Shown piece by piece: positions 1 through 8,420 of a DNA stretch of 45,225 bases; position 1 is the stretch's first letter; every line of letters begins with the position of its first letter. Source of the stretch: Acetatifactor sp. (lineage in GTDB: Bacteria > Bacillota > Clostridia > Lachnospirales > Lachnospiraceae); assembly GCA_022511385.1 (NCBI GenBank), contig JAFLRN010000010.1, positions 14,499 through 59,723 on the forward strand, written 5' to 3'. The notes beneath the pieces were generated by a model, which was not told where the DNA came from, ran no database searches, and was given only the letters and a program-made list of their open reading frames with translations. The position numbers and the translations under genes were made by a program.

Positions 1-56
1 TATTTACTTATTTACTTATTTACTTATTTACTTATTTACTTATTTACTTATTTACC
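1..56. repeat. Octamer tandem repeat (TATTTACT)x7
   Basis: Seven head-to-tail copies of TATTTACT start at the window edge; the last copy is imperfect (ends ACC). The array may continue to the left. It lies directly behind gpsA, and the gpsA stop codon (TAA, 52-54 on the complement) is formed by the last repeat unit. Read in the gpsA direction the unit is AGTAAATA, which gives stops in all three frames because 8 is not a multiple of 3. Copy-number change would therefore leave GpsA intact but alter the spacing to whatever lies downstream. Confidence 0.95.
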
Positions 57-1056
57 ACTGTGTCTCAGACACCTCGATTTTCTTATCCCTTAGCATCAAT
101 TCCTTCACCGCCTGCTCTGCGCTCCTACCCTCAAACAGAACTTTGTTTACCTGCTCAATAATGGGGAGCTGCACGTGATACTTTTCCGCCAGTGCCATGG
201 CTGCTTTTGCAGAGTACACACCCTCTACCACCATCTGTACCTCATCCATGGCTTCCTCATAGGTCTTTCCCTGGCCGATCAGAATACCGGCTCTTCTGTT
301 TCTGGAGTGCATGCTGGCACAGGTCACGATCAGGTCGCCGATACCGGTCAGCCCGCAGAAGGTCTCAAATTTTCCACCCATGGCGGTTCCAAGTCTTGCA
401 ATCTCTGTGATGCCTCTGGTGATCAGCGCCGCCTTTGTGTTGTCACCGTAGCCCAGTCCGTCGGCAATGCCCGCCGCCAGCGCAACCACATTCTTTAAGG
501 AGCCGCCCAGCTCCATACCCAGGATATCAGGACTTACATACACCCGGAACACCTCATTCATAAACAGGCTCTGGATATATTCCGCCGTAGCCTTGCTCTT
601 TGCACCCACCACGATGGTTGTGGGGATTCCCCTGCCGACCTCCTCCGCATGGGAAGGCCCCGACATAACAGCCACATCCGCCTGGGGTATCTCCTGCTCT
701 ATGATCTCAGAGAGGGTCATCAGCGTCCCCTCCTCAATTCCCTTTGCCACGTTCAGGATTTTCTGTCCCTCCGCCACCAAACTGCTTATTCTGTTAGCGG
801 TCCTTCTGGTGAAGGAGCTGGCCACTGCCATCACCAACAGGTCCTTTCCCTCCACAGCAATCCTGTTATCACCGGTGCATAGAATATCCTCAGGAAGGAT
901 CACGCCGGGCATCAGTTTATGCTCCCTGTTCACCCGCAGCATCTCCACCTCGGCTTCCAGTGCCGACCACAAGGTTACTTCATGTCCGTTTTTATGGAGC
1001 AGCACTGCCAGCGCAATTCCCCAGCTGCCGCCTCCGAGAATACCTACCTTTGCCAT
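52..1056 (-). CDS. gpsA: Glycerol-3-phosphate dehydrogenase [NAD(P)+] GpsA
   Basis: Cytoplasmic enzyme reducing dihydroxyacetone phosphate to sn-glycerol-3-phosphate, the backbone precursor for phospholipids. The 334-residue length fits the family. The N-terminal Rossmann loop GILGGGSWGIALA (about residues 5-17) binds NAD(P)H; the segment GGSLKNVVALAAGIADGLG (about 184-202) holds the catalytic Lys, and GLTGIGDLIVTC follows in the C-terminal helical domain. The start is supported by a GAGGAG ribosome binding site immediately upstream. It follows plsY (126-bp gap) in the same direction, so the product of one enzyme is the acyl acceptor of the next, a common pairing in Firmicutes. Nothing looks damaged. 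Function is known for the family; the assignment rests on motif recognition and is secure. Confidence 0.96.
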   Translation of the reverse strand: MAKVGILGGGSWGIALAVLLHKNGHEVTLWSALEAEVEMLRVNREHKLMPGVILPEDILCTGDNRIAVEGKDLLVMAVASSFTRRTANRISSLVAEGQKILNVAKGIEEGTLMTLSEIIEQEIPQADVAVMSGPSHAEEVGRGIPTTIVVGAKSKATAEYIQSLFMNEVFRVYVSPDILGMELGGSLKNVVALAAGIADGLGYGDNTKAALITRGITEIARLGTAMGGKFETFCGLTGIGDLIVTCASMHSRNRRAGILIGQGKTYEEAMDEVQMVVEGVYSAKAAMALAEKYHVQLPIIEQVNKVLFEGRSAEQAVKELMLRDKKIEVSETQW

Positions 1057-1182
1057 AACTCCTCTTTTCTGCAGAAGATTTCTCTCCTGCTTTCTTTTTG
1101 TTGCCTTTTCTTTACTGCTTTTCTTGTTTGTTTATTGCTGTTATCTATTCTTTATTTTCAGAATCACACAGAGAATATAAGG

Positions 1183-1887
1183 TCATTTGGGTTGATCTGC
1201 ATCTTCCTCAGATGCCTCCGCCACTGAGGTTTCCACATTCGCTTTATTCTTTTTTAACAGATAAGTCTTTCTCTCATTTCCGTGTATCAGCCGCACAATA
1301 TTCTCCCGGTGTCTCCAATAAGCCATGACCATCAGAAAAAAAGTAATGGCGTACATTTCATACAGCTGCATCTGTGTCAGTTCACCGAATACTCCCAGCT
1401 GTCCGCAGATCACCATTTCTATCATGAAACCGGCATACACCATGAGCGAACCCAGAGATACCATGTGGGTGGTCAGAAAAATCCCAAAGAAGACCACTAC
1501 CCCCATGATAATAAAATATGGGTGAAAGGACAGGATCATTCCCGCCGTTGCAGCAATTCCCTTGCCGCCCTTGAAATTCATATAAAACGGAAAATTGTGT
1601 CCCAGAATGGCTCCCGCTCCCGTATAGAGGCAGAGCAGATAAATGGTATCCGGATGGCTCTCTCCGAAGATCAGCCGTACGATCACCACCGCTATAATGC
1701 ATTTCAGGCAGTCTCCCGCAAGGACGATCAGTCCCGCTTTGGTTCCCAGTACCCGCAGGGCGTTGGTGGTGCCGGAATTGCCGCTGCCGTGCTGCCGGAT
1801 ATCAATTCCATGGGCTTTCCCATAAAAGTATGCCGTCTGAAATAACCCGAACACATAGCCAATCAGTAAACATATTACCCTTTCCAT
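1183..1887 (-). CDS. plsY: Acyl-phosphate:glycerol-3-phosphate acyltransferase PlsY
   Basis: Integral membrane enzyme that transfers an acyl chain from acyl-phosphate to glycerol-3-phosphate, the first acylation of phospholipid synthesis. The two PlsY signatures are visible: GSGNSGTTNALRVLG (family form GSGN-G-TN-R-G) near residue 35 and GHNFPFYMNFKGGKGIAA (GH-FP-F-GGKG) near residue 97. Several hydrophobic segments fit a multi-pass protein. At 234 residues it is somewhat longer than the usual 190-210 because of a charged C-terminal tail (ending in acidic and Ala residues) after the last membrane segment. The ATG lies only 5 bp after the der stop codon, so der and plsY are probably co-transcribed and translationally close; the GGAG site overlaps the end of der. 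Confidence 0.95.
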   Translation of the reverse strand: MERVICLLIGYVFGLFQTAYFYGKAHGIDIRQHGSGNSGTTNALRVLGTKAGLIVLAGDCLKCIIAVVIVRLIFGESHPDTIYLLCLYTGAGAILGHNFPFYMNFKGGKGIAATAGMILSFHPYFIIMGVVVFFGIFLTTHMVSLGSLMVYAGFMIEMVICGQLGVFGELTQMQLYEMYAITFFLMVMAYWRHRENIVRLIHGNERKTYLLKKNKANVETSVAEASEEDADQPK

Positions 1888-1892
1888 CCGTT

Positions 1893-3233
1893 CTACTGCT
1901 CCTTTTCATTCCGTTCTCTGATGATGAACCGAAGAGGCGTTCCCCGGAAGCCGAAGGTCTCCCTGATCTGGTTCTCAATATATCTGGTGTAGGAAAAATG
2001 CATCAATTCCTTGTCATTCACAAAAATCACAAAGGTGGGGGGCTTTACGGACACCTGGGTGATATAGTACAGCCGGAGCCGTTTGCCCTTATCGGAAGGG
2101 GGCTGCTGCATGGCAACTGCCTCCGCCATGATCTCGTTGAGCACGCCGGTGGCCACCCGCATGGCATGGTTCTCACTGACCATATCGATGGTCTCAAAAA
2201 GTTTTGGCAGTCTCTGGCCTGTCACTGCAGAAATAAACAAAATCACTGCATAAGGCATGTAGGATAAGACATTCCGCACCTTTTCCGTAACCCGGTAGAT
2301 GGTCTTGTCATCCTTCTCCACCGCATCCCATTTGTTTACGGCAATGATCACTGCTTTTCCCCGCTCGTGTGCAATGCCCGCTATCTTGGCATCCTGTTCC
2401 GTGACACCCTCCACCGCATCGATGACAAGCACAACGATATCCGCCCTCTCCACAGCGCTGACGGTGCGCACGATCATATATTTTTCAAGATCCTCTTTTA
2501 TCTTATTCTTCCGGCGCAGTCCCGCCGTGTCGATAAAAACATACTCCCTGCCGTTATATGTGACCTCCGTATCCACCGCGTCCCTAGTGGTGCCTGCGAT
2601 ATCCGACACGATCAGCCTGTTCTCCCCCAGCAGCTTGTTGATCAGGGAAGATTTTCCCACGTTTGGCTTACCCACAATGGCAATCCTTGGCCGTTCATCC
2701 TCCTCATCCTCTCCGTCTTGCTCCGGGAAATGAGCCACGACCTCCTCCAGCATATCTCCCAGTCCCAGTCGGTTCACCGCGGATATGGGATGGGGATCCC
2801 CGATCCCAAGGTTATAAAACTCATACACATCCGCCATGTATTTGTCGTAATTATCTACCTTATTGACTACCAGCACCACGGGCTTATGGGAGCGGCGCAG
2901 CATGTCTGCGACCTTGGCATCAGCGTCCACCAACCCCTGACGCACATCCACAAGAAAGATAATAACGTCCGCCGTCTCCATGGCGATCTCCGCCTGAGCC
3001 CGCATCTGGGACAGTATCACGTCCTTGCTGTCCGGTTCAATACCGCCGGTATCCACCAGCGTAAAGGTCCGGTCCAGCCAGTTCACATCCGTATAGATCC
3101 GATCCCTTGTGATGCCGGGAGTGTCCTTCACAATCGATATATTTTCACCTGCCAACGCGTTGAACAGGGTGGATTTTCCCACATTGGGCCTCCCCACCAC
3201 GGCAACAATGGGCTTGGCTGCTCTTCCTGACAT
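1893..3233 (-). CDS. der: Ribosome-assembly GTPase Der (EngA)
   Basis: GTPase with two tandem G domains, needed for maturation of the 50S subunit. G1 motifs are GRPNVGKST near the N-terminus and GKPNVGKSS near residue 190; the matching NKxD motifs are NKVD and NKWD. The C-terminal KH-like domain ends in RGTPLRFIIRERN, typical of the family. I place the start at 3233 (446 residues) because a perfect GGAGG site lies 6 bp upstream of this ATG and the family begins with a short lead into G1. An in-frame ATG 36 bp further upstream would add 12 charged residues and has only a weak site. It is followed closely by plsY and preceded by the DUF512 gene with an 85-bp gap. Confidence 0.96.
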   Translation of the reverse strand: MSGRAAKPIVAVVGRPNVGKSTLFNALAGENISIVKDTPGITRDRIYTDVNWLDRTFTLVDTGGIEPDSKDVILSQMRAQAEIAMETADVIIFLVDVRQGLVDADAKVADMLRRSHKPVVLVVNKVDNYDKYMADVYEFYNLGIGDPHPISAVNRLGLGDMLEEVVAHFPEQDGEDEEDERPRIAIVGKPNVGKSSLINKLLGENRLIVSDIAGTTRDAVDTEVTYNGREYVFIDTAGLRRKNKIKEDLEKYMIVRTVSAVERADIVVLVIDAVEGVTEQDAKIAGIAHERGKAVIIAVNKWDAVEKDDKTIYRVTEKVRNVLSYMPYAVILFISAVTGQRLPKLFETIDMVSENHAMRVATGVLNEIMAEAVAMQQPPSDKGKRLRLYYITQVSVKPPTFVIFVNDKELMHFSYTRYIENQIRETFGFRGTPLRFIIRERNEKEQ

Positions 3234-3318
3234 TCTATCCTCCGTTTCACGGCCCCACTTACTTTGCATGATTTACTGCCTTTTCTTCGCGCAGGCCTTC
3301 TGTCCGGGCGTCTTTCTC

Positions 3319-4647
3319 CTATTGTTCCAGAATCGCCTGTACAAACTCACATCCGCTTGATTTTACTATATTAACGGGCACTTGTAAAGCTTTTTCCAAC
3401 TCTCCTACAGTCATATCATCCAGAAAAACATCCTCGCCGCTTCGCAGCACATTCTCAGGCAGAAGCAGCCGCTCTCCCAGAGGCTTTCCACGCAGCTGTG
3501 CCTCCAGGTCCTGACCTGTGAGAAGTCCGGATACCGTGATGTTTTCTCCAAAAAAGCGATTGGTAATGGGATACACATGGATCTGCAGACCAACACATTC
3601 CTGCATGAGTTCCTCCGCCATCCGCTTGATGTAAGGAAAGGCAAGCAGTCCTGTGGCAATGGACAGTTCTCCTTTTATTCCTGGATTCGGGATTACACTC
3701 TGACTGCGCTTTTCCTCCATAGCCTCTTTGAATTCATCCAGCAGAAGCCGCAGCATACCAACGCCGTTCTCCAGTTGAAGATAACCGTCGTAGCGCTCCG
3801 CCTCCGGAAGCTCCCTGCCAGCCAGAATATACCACTCATCGCTGGCATGAACGAAATGGGTTCCATATTTATCATAGCATTGTTTCTGATAGCTTTCAAT
3901 CAGATCAATGACCCGGGCGGCCTCCTGCCCGTCGAAAGGCTCCAGTGGGTATAAACCCTCCCGGAACCTTGTCAGCCCCACCGGCACCACAGAGATGCTC
4001 TCCAGGTTTGGAATGTATTTCATCAGCTCCTGAATACTGTACTCCAGTTCCGCTCCGTCATTTAAACCCTTACAGAGCACGATCTGACCGTTCATGCGGA
4101 TGCCCGCCTGATTCAGGGTATCCACTTTTTTCAGCGCTTCCCCGGCAAAACGGTTATTCAGCATCCTGCAGCGAAGTTCAGGATTCATGGTCTGGAAGGA
4201 AATGTTGATGGGCGATAGATGATAGCGGCAGATCCTTTCCACATCATGGTCCGACATATTGGTCAGGGTCACATAGTTTCCCTGCAAAAAAGAGAGCCTG
4301 GAATCGTCATCCTTGAAATATAATGTCTCCCGCATGCCCGGCGGCATCTGGTCAATAAAGCAGAAAACGCACTTGTTGCAGCAATGTCTGTACTCGTCCA
4401 TCAGGCCGCTTTCAAACTCGATGCCTAAGTCTTCGTCAACGTCCTTGTCCACCTCCAGGAGCCACTGTTCTCCGTCCAGTTTCTCTACAAGCACTTCGAT
4501 ATAGATGTCCTGAATCAGAAACTGATAGTCGAAAATATCCTCGATCTCTGTGGCGTTGATCGCAAGGAGCTTGTCCCCTGGCTCTATTTCCAGCTCCTCG
4601 GCGATGCTGCCGGGGAGGACTTTTTTAATGATATGTGTTTTTTGCAT
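3319..4647 (-). CDS. DUF512 / PDZ-like radical-SAM family protein
   Basis: Predicted cytoplasmic iron-sulfur protein of the DUF512 family, whose substrate is not known to me. Residues about 5-40 form a PDZ-like stretch (VLPGSIAEELEIEPGDKLLA). Cysteines at 89, 93 and 96 form CX3CX2C in HCCNKCVFCFIDQMP, the radical-SAM type cluster-binding motif. Downstream text LQGNYVTLTNM and ISFQTMNPELR are typical of this family. The 442-residue length is normal. In clostridia the gene is very often immediately upstream of der, as here, which suggests but does not prove a link to ribosome or translation biology. It has its own promoter (TATAAT at 4681-4686 on the complement) that faces the PRPP synthetase promoter. 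Confidence 0.9.
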   Translation of the reverse strand: MQKTHIIKKVLPGSIAEELEIEPGDKLLAINATEIEDIFDYQFLIQDIYIEVLVEKLDGEQWLLEVDKDVDEDLGIEFESGLMDEYRHCCNKCVFCFIDQMPPGMRETLYFKDDDSRLSFLQGNYVTLTNMSDHDVERICRYHLSPINISFQTMNPELRCRMLNNRFAGEALKKVDTLNQAGIRMNGQIVLCKGLNDGAELEYSIQELMKYIPNLESISVVPVGLTRFREGLYPLEPFDGQEAARVIDLIESYQKQCYDKYGTHFVHASDEWYILAGRELPEAERYDGYLQLENGVGMLRLLLDEFKEAMEEKRSQSVIPNPGIKGELSIATGLLAFPYIKRMAEELMQECVGLQIHVYPITNRFFGENITVSGLLTGQDLEAQLRGKPLGERLLLPENVLRSGEDVFLDDMTVGELEKALQVPVNIVKSSGCEFVQAILEQ

Positions 4648-4680
4648 TGTAATATTTCTCCCCGTCGGATACTACCTTCC

Positions 4681-4709
4681 ATTATAGAAGAATTTCCTTG
4701 ACGTGTCAC
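4681..4709 (-). promoter_or_regulatory. Sigma-A-like promoter for the DUF512-der-plsY-gpsA unit
   Basis: On the minus strand, GTGACA (4704-4709) is separated by exactly 17 bp from TATAAT (4681-4686), pointing into the DUF512 gene 34 bp away. Five of six bases match the -35 consensus and all six match the -10 consensus. The -35 hexamer touches the -35 hexamer of the opposite promoter. Confidence 0.7.
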
Positions 4710-4726
4710 TACCGAAATGTTATAAA
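4698..4726 (+). promoter_or_regulatory. Sigma-A-like promoter for the PRPP synthetase gene
   Basis: TTGACG (4698-4703), a 17-bp spacer, then TATAAA (4721-4726) on the plus strand, about 64 bp before the PRPP synthetase ATG. It is arranged back to back with the minus-strand promoter: the two -35 boxes are adjacent (4698-4703 and 4704-4709), so two RNA polymerases could hardly bind together. Confidence 0.72.
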
Positions 4727-4790
4727 TTAAATGTCAGATTTATCCCCCAACATTTACATATTTCAGGAATAATTACACCGGAGGGTCAAT

Positions 4791-5990
4791 ATGCCGAATT
4801 TACAAGAACTGGAAAACTCCATGCCCGTTGCACCGCTGAAGCTGGTGGCACTTCCCTCTGCAGAGCGTATGGCACGCAGGATCAATGATTATCTGGTGGA
4901 GTTCCGCAAGAGCATCCACAATGACAAGGTAAAGAATGATCCCGCCTTCCAGGGATACATTGAAAGTAATTACCTGACGTATGTCTCCACTCCCCGTTTT
5001 GGAACCGGCGAAGCTAAGGCCCAGTTCCGCGAATCTGTCCGGGGAAAGGATTTATTTATACTGGTTGATGTCTGTAATCACAGCATCACCTACAATATGA
5101 ACGGCTATACAAACCACATGTCCCCCGACGACCACTATCAGGATCTAAAGCGGGTTATTGCCGCCTGCAACGGCAAGGCCCACCGCATCAACGTGATCAT
5201 GCCCTTCCTCTATGAGGGCAGACAGCACAAGAGAAACGGCCGGGAGTCCCTGGACTGCGCTTTTGCATTAAGGGAACTTCGGGATATGGGCATCAGCAAC
5301 TTTATCACCTTTGACGCCCACGATCCCAGAGTACAAAACTCTATTCCTTTGAGCGGTTTCGATAACTTCACGCCGCCATATCAATTCATAAAGGCTCTTT
5401 TGAATTCCGAGCAGGATCTCATCGTGGACAAGGAGCATCTTCTTGTCATCAGCCCCGATGAGGGTGCTTTGGACCGTGCAATCTATTTTGCCACAGTTTT
5501 GGGTGTAAATACGGGCATGTTTTATAAACGGCGGGATTATTCCACCATAGTCAATGGCAAGAATCCCATTGTGGCCCATGAATTCCTGGGCGAAAATGTG
5601 GATGGCAAGGATATCGTCATCATTGACGATATGATCTCTTCCGGCGGCAGCATGATCGACACAGCAAAGCAGTTGAAGGCTATGAATGCACGGCGTGTGT
5701 TCATCTGCTGCACCTTTGGCCTGTTTACTGAAGGACTTAAGGCATTTGACGCCGCTTATGAACAGGGTTATTTTGACAAGGTTGTCACCACTGACCTGAC
5801 ATACCTTCCGCCTGAGCTCTACTCAAGACCTTACTTTATTGAGGCGGACATGAGCAAGTTTATCGCCTCGGTGGTGGACTTTATGAACCACGATGCCTCC
5901 ATGACAAACATTATGGCAACCACGGACAAGATTCACTATGTTCTGGATGCCTACAACAACCGCAGGGATGTTGAGCTGGATGTGGAATAA
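4791..5990 (+). CDS. prs: Ribose-phosphate pyrophosphokinase (PRPP synthetase)
   Basis: Makes 5-phosphoribosyl-1-pyrophosphate from ribose-5-phosphate and ATP for nucleotide, histidine and tryptophan synthesis. The PRPP-binding loop IVIIDDMISSGGSMIDTA is near residue 275, within a type I phosphoribosyltransferase fold. An N-terminal domain precedes it, with RQHKRNGRESLDCAFALREL in the region corresponding to the family's catalytic loop. At 399 residues it is longer than the 310-320 residue classical enzyme and matches the longer clostridial subtype. GGAGG lies 6 bp upstream of the chosen ATG. The gene is monocistronic: it converges with the helicase gene 57 bp downstream and I see no strong terminator between them. 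Confidence 0.92.
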   Translation: MPNLQELENSMPVAPLKLVALPSAERMARRINDYLVEFRKSIHNDKVKNDPAFQGYIESNYLTYVSTPRFGTGEAKAQFRESVRGKDLFILVDVCNHSITYNMNGYTNHMSPDDHYQDLKRVIAACNGKAHRINVIMPFLYEGRQHKRNGRESLDCAFALRELRDMGISNFITFDAHDPRVQNSIPLSGFDNFTPPYQFIKALLNSEQDLIVDKEHLLVISPDEGALDRAIYFATVLGVNTGMFYKRRDYSTIVNGKNPIVAHEFLGENVDGKDIVIIDDMISSGGSMIDTAKQLKAMNARRVFICCTFGLFTEGLKAFDAAYEQGYFDKVVTTDLTYLPPELYSRPYFIEADMSKFIASVVDFMNHDASMTNIMATTDKIHYVLDAYNNRRDVELDVE

Positions 5991-6047
5991 TCCTTACTCC
6001 TGCCATAGATGTCCGATTGAAGAAATCCGGAAAGACAGCAAACAGAC

Positions 6048-8168
6048 TCAGATGAACCTGCTGGGATTACCACTATACAAAATCGTCAGGCTGTGCATGG
6101 CTCTGGTACAGGCCACGTACAGTAATCCCCGTTCGTATTCAGTATTGTAATTATCATCATCCGCATCCACAATGATCACCTGATCAAACTCCAGTCCCTT
6201 GGATATGGCAACGCCCATGACCATGACACCCTCATAAAATTCCTGACTGTCCGTATCAAGCAGATGTAAGCGCTCCGCCGGTATCTGCTCTTTTTGTACC
6301 TTCTGCTCTCCCTGCAGCCGATGCAGACCGTCGACCTCTTTTTTCATTTTCACTGCCAGCCAATGAAACAGTTCCTCCGCCTGTGCTTTACTTTTGCACA
6401 AAATTCCCGTGTGTCCAAAGCTTTGTTCCTCACAAATTCTGGCTGTCAGCTCCAACACCTTCTCTTTCATCTTCTGACGGTTTTCAAACCCCACCACCGC
6501 CGGTGCTTCACCATGGCGCTGTACCGGCTCAATCTGAATATGACGGCCGCCCACATGTCTGGCAAACTCCATGATTTCCCATGTGGAGCGATAACTTTTC
6601 CGAATCTCCATGACCTGGGCCGACGGATACATTTCCCGCAGAAAATCCAGCGAGCTTCCCCCAAAGGGCGACACATTCTGGGCAAAATCTCCCAGAATGG
6701 TCTTTCTGCATGGATACAGTCTGTTCAACACTGCATACTGGACGGGAGCATGATCCTGCATTTCATCTATGAGCAGATACTGAATGTTTTCATCCGCTGC
6801 TCTCCCTTCCAGGTATAGCTTCACATAAATCAGCGGAAAAATATCTGCCGCCTCCAGCATTTTCCCTTCCTCATAGTAAAACATCTCCGGCTTTCCGATA
6901 TGCCAATAGAAATTCCGATACAGAGCCATTGCGTCATAGTCCCTGAACCTTCCTTCCATCCAAACCAATATATCCCCCAAAGCTGCCCCCTGGGCCCGCA
7001 TCCTGTTCTGAGCTCTGATTTCCTCCCTGACAGCCTCCGCCATCTCCCTGAGACGCTGTTTGACAGGCAGATTCTTCCGACCTTCATAGCATTTGCGGAT
7101 AAATGTTTCTTTCACATAGCCGCCTTCAAAGAAATAGTCTGCAGACTGGAAATTACATCGGTCACAATGCTCCAGGTACTCGTTCAAAAGACTTAAAAAC
7201 TCCGGCGCGGCCTTAAACGCACTTCTGGTAAGCCATCCCTCCTCAGGTATTGTCAAAAAACGTTCCACCTGATGAGACAGCGGCTCAAATTTCAATTCCT
7301 TTCCCAAAAAAGATACTGCTATTTCCTCCATCCCAATACTGCGGATGGAAGCCTCCCCCAGTTCCGGTAGTACCCCTGAAATATAATCCACAAAAATACC
7401 ATTTGGGGAAATAATGAGAAAATTTTCTGCAGTGATCTCATTTTTAAATCGGTACAGAAAATATGCCGCTCTGTGCAAGGCTATGGAGGTCTTTCCCGAC
7501 CCTGCCGCTCCCTGAATGATCAACACCTCAGCCGACTCGTTGCGGATCAGCCGGTTCTGTTCTTTCTGGATGGTTGCAACAATATCCTTCATCCTGTGGT
7601 CTGAGGTACGTGCCAGCTCCTGCCTGAGAATCTCATCGTCAATGTTGATACTGCTTTCCAATGCATACTCAAGCTGCCCCTTACTGATCCGGTACTGACG
7701 CTTGCAGGTAATTTCCCCCTTGATCCTGCCGGCTGGCGCATCATAAAAAGCAGGCCCGTCCTCAAACTCGTAATACATACCGGAAACCGGTGCCCGCCAG
7801 TCAAACACCTGATAATCTCCCCGCCCATCCCAGAAGGGAAACTTTCCGATGTAAACCTTCATGGGCTCCATATCACCCTCTGACAGAAAATCAATTCTTG
7901 CAAAATAGGGAGAGTCAAGCATTTTCAGTATTCGCCTAAGCTGCTCCCTGGACTGCTCACCTTTGTCCACTATTCCATCCAGCAGCATCTGGTTATAGAC
8001 GCTCTCATATACATCAAACTCCCACTGGTTCTCCCATACATATCTGGCATGATCCCGGTACTCCCCTGAGGCATAGTCCATTATCTCCAATTGTTTGTCA
8101 GCCTCTGCCCGCAAGAGCTCCTTCAATCCTTCCAGAAATTCTTCTTCCTCCCTTAGATCAAGTTCCAT
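6048..8168 (-). CDS. helD: HelD-like superfamily 1 helicase (RNA polymerase recycling factor type)
   Basis: UvrD/Rep-type ATPase resembling HelD, which binds RNA polymerase and releases it from stalled or terminated complexes. With the start at 8168 (706 residues), the Walker A motif GAAGSGKTS is at about 220-228; a Walker B-like LLIDEMQDH and motif III-like TILGDFAQNVSPFG follow, then a C-terminal KGLEFDQVIIVDADDD and YVACTRAM. The N-terminal charged, coiled-coil-like arm before Walker A is typical of HelD and absent from UvrD. I prefer 8168 because GGGGAG sits 7 bp upstream; an ATG at 8300 would put the N-terminus inside a long inverted repeat and adds non-family residues. It converges with the PRPP synthetase gene. 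Confidence 0.88.
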   Translation of the reverse strand: MELDLREEEEFLEGLKELLRAEADKQLEIMDYASGEYRDHARYVWENQWEFDVYESVYNQMLLDGIVDKGEQSREQLRRILKMLDSPYFARIDFLSEGDMEPMKVYIGKFPFWDGRGDYQVFDWRAPVSGMYYEFEDGPAFYDAPAGRIKGEITCKRQYRISKGQLEYALESSINIDDEILRQELARTSDHRMKDIVATIQKEQNRLIRNESAEVLIIQGAAGSGKTSIALHRAAYFLYRFKNEITAENFLIISPNGIFVDYISGVLPELGEASIRSIGMEEIAVSFLGKELKFEPLSHQVERFLTIPEEGWLTRSAFKAAPEFLSLLNEYLEHCDRCNFQSADYFFEGGYVKETFIRKCYEGRKNLPVKQRLREMAEAVREEIRAQNRMRAQGAALGDILVWMEGRFRDYDAMALYRNFYWHIGKPEMFYYEEGKMLEAADIFPLIYVKLYLEGRAADENIQYLLIDEMQDHAPVQYAVLNRLYPCRKTILGDFAQNVSPFGGSSLDFLREMYPSAQVMEIRKSYRSTWEIMEFARHVGGRHIQIEPVQRHGEAPAVVGFENRQKMKEKVLELTARICEEQSFGHTGILCKSKAQAEELFHWLAVKMKKEVDGLHRLQGEQKVQKEQIPAERLHLLDTDSQEFYEGVMVMGVAISKGLEFDQVIIVDADDDNYNTEYERGLLYVACTRAMHSLTILYSGNPSRFI

Positions 8169-8248
8169 TCCTGCACTCCCCTTCCCTGTTTTGGTTGCCT
8201 GCATTACATTGAGATACCTGTAAACTTTACCATTTTCATATCTGACGC

Positions 8249-8310
8249 ACAAGTGCCAAACTCCACAAAAAATCGATTGAAATTTTGTGGAATATGGCAC
8301 TTGTTTTTTT
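8249..8310. repeat. 22-bp imperfect inverted repeat plus T-tract upstream of helD
   Basis: Arms 8249-8270 and 8283-8304 are complementary at 19 of 22 positions (ACAAGTGCCA and TCCACAAAA identical, three central mismatches), separated by 12 bp. A run of T follows on the plus strand up to 8310. It therefore has the form of a plus-strand terminator, yet no plus-strand gene lies within 2 kb upstream. It overlaps a weak candidate -35 (TTGTGC, then 17 bp, TAAAGT) for helD on the minus strand, so an operator role is also possible. Confidence 0.7.
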
Positions 8311-8333
8311 GCCTATATTCTGTTAATATAATA

Positions 8334-8370
8334 ACAGGGAGACAGGTATAGATGTCTCCTGTCTTATTTT
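8334..8370 (-). terminator. Hairpin, probable terminator after the GH5 gene
   Basis: ACAGGGAGACA (8334-8344) pairs with TGTCTCCTGT (8353-8362) with one bulged base and an 8-base loop. On the minus strand it is followed by a T-rich TATTATATT, and on the plus strand by CTTATTTT, so it could act in both directions. It lies between the 3' end of the glycosidase operon and the helicase gene, where a stop for the operon would be expected. Confidence 0.45.
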
Positions 8371-8420
8371 CCGAATATATGTCCAGCGGCTCCTCAGGAA
8401 GGGAGCGGCCTGCTTTACGT

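Noticed and set aside
467..1180. 237-residue plus-strand reading frame opposite gpsA
   Set aside because: It lies opposite the clear gpsA coding frame, has no ribosome binding site, no recognisable motif and composition typical of a reverse-complement shadow.
2367..3230. 287-residue plus-strand reading frame opposite der
   Set aside because: It is antisense to conserved GTPase motifs and His/Gln-rich in the manner of shadow frames; no start signal.
8169..8300. 44-residue N-terminal extension of the HelD-like protein
   Set aside because: It would be encoded by the inverted repeat and has no ribosome binding site; the ATG at 8168 has GGGGAG.
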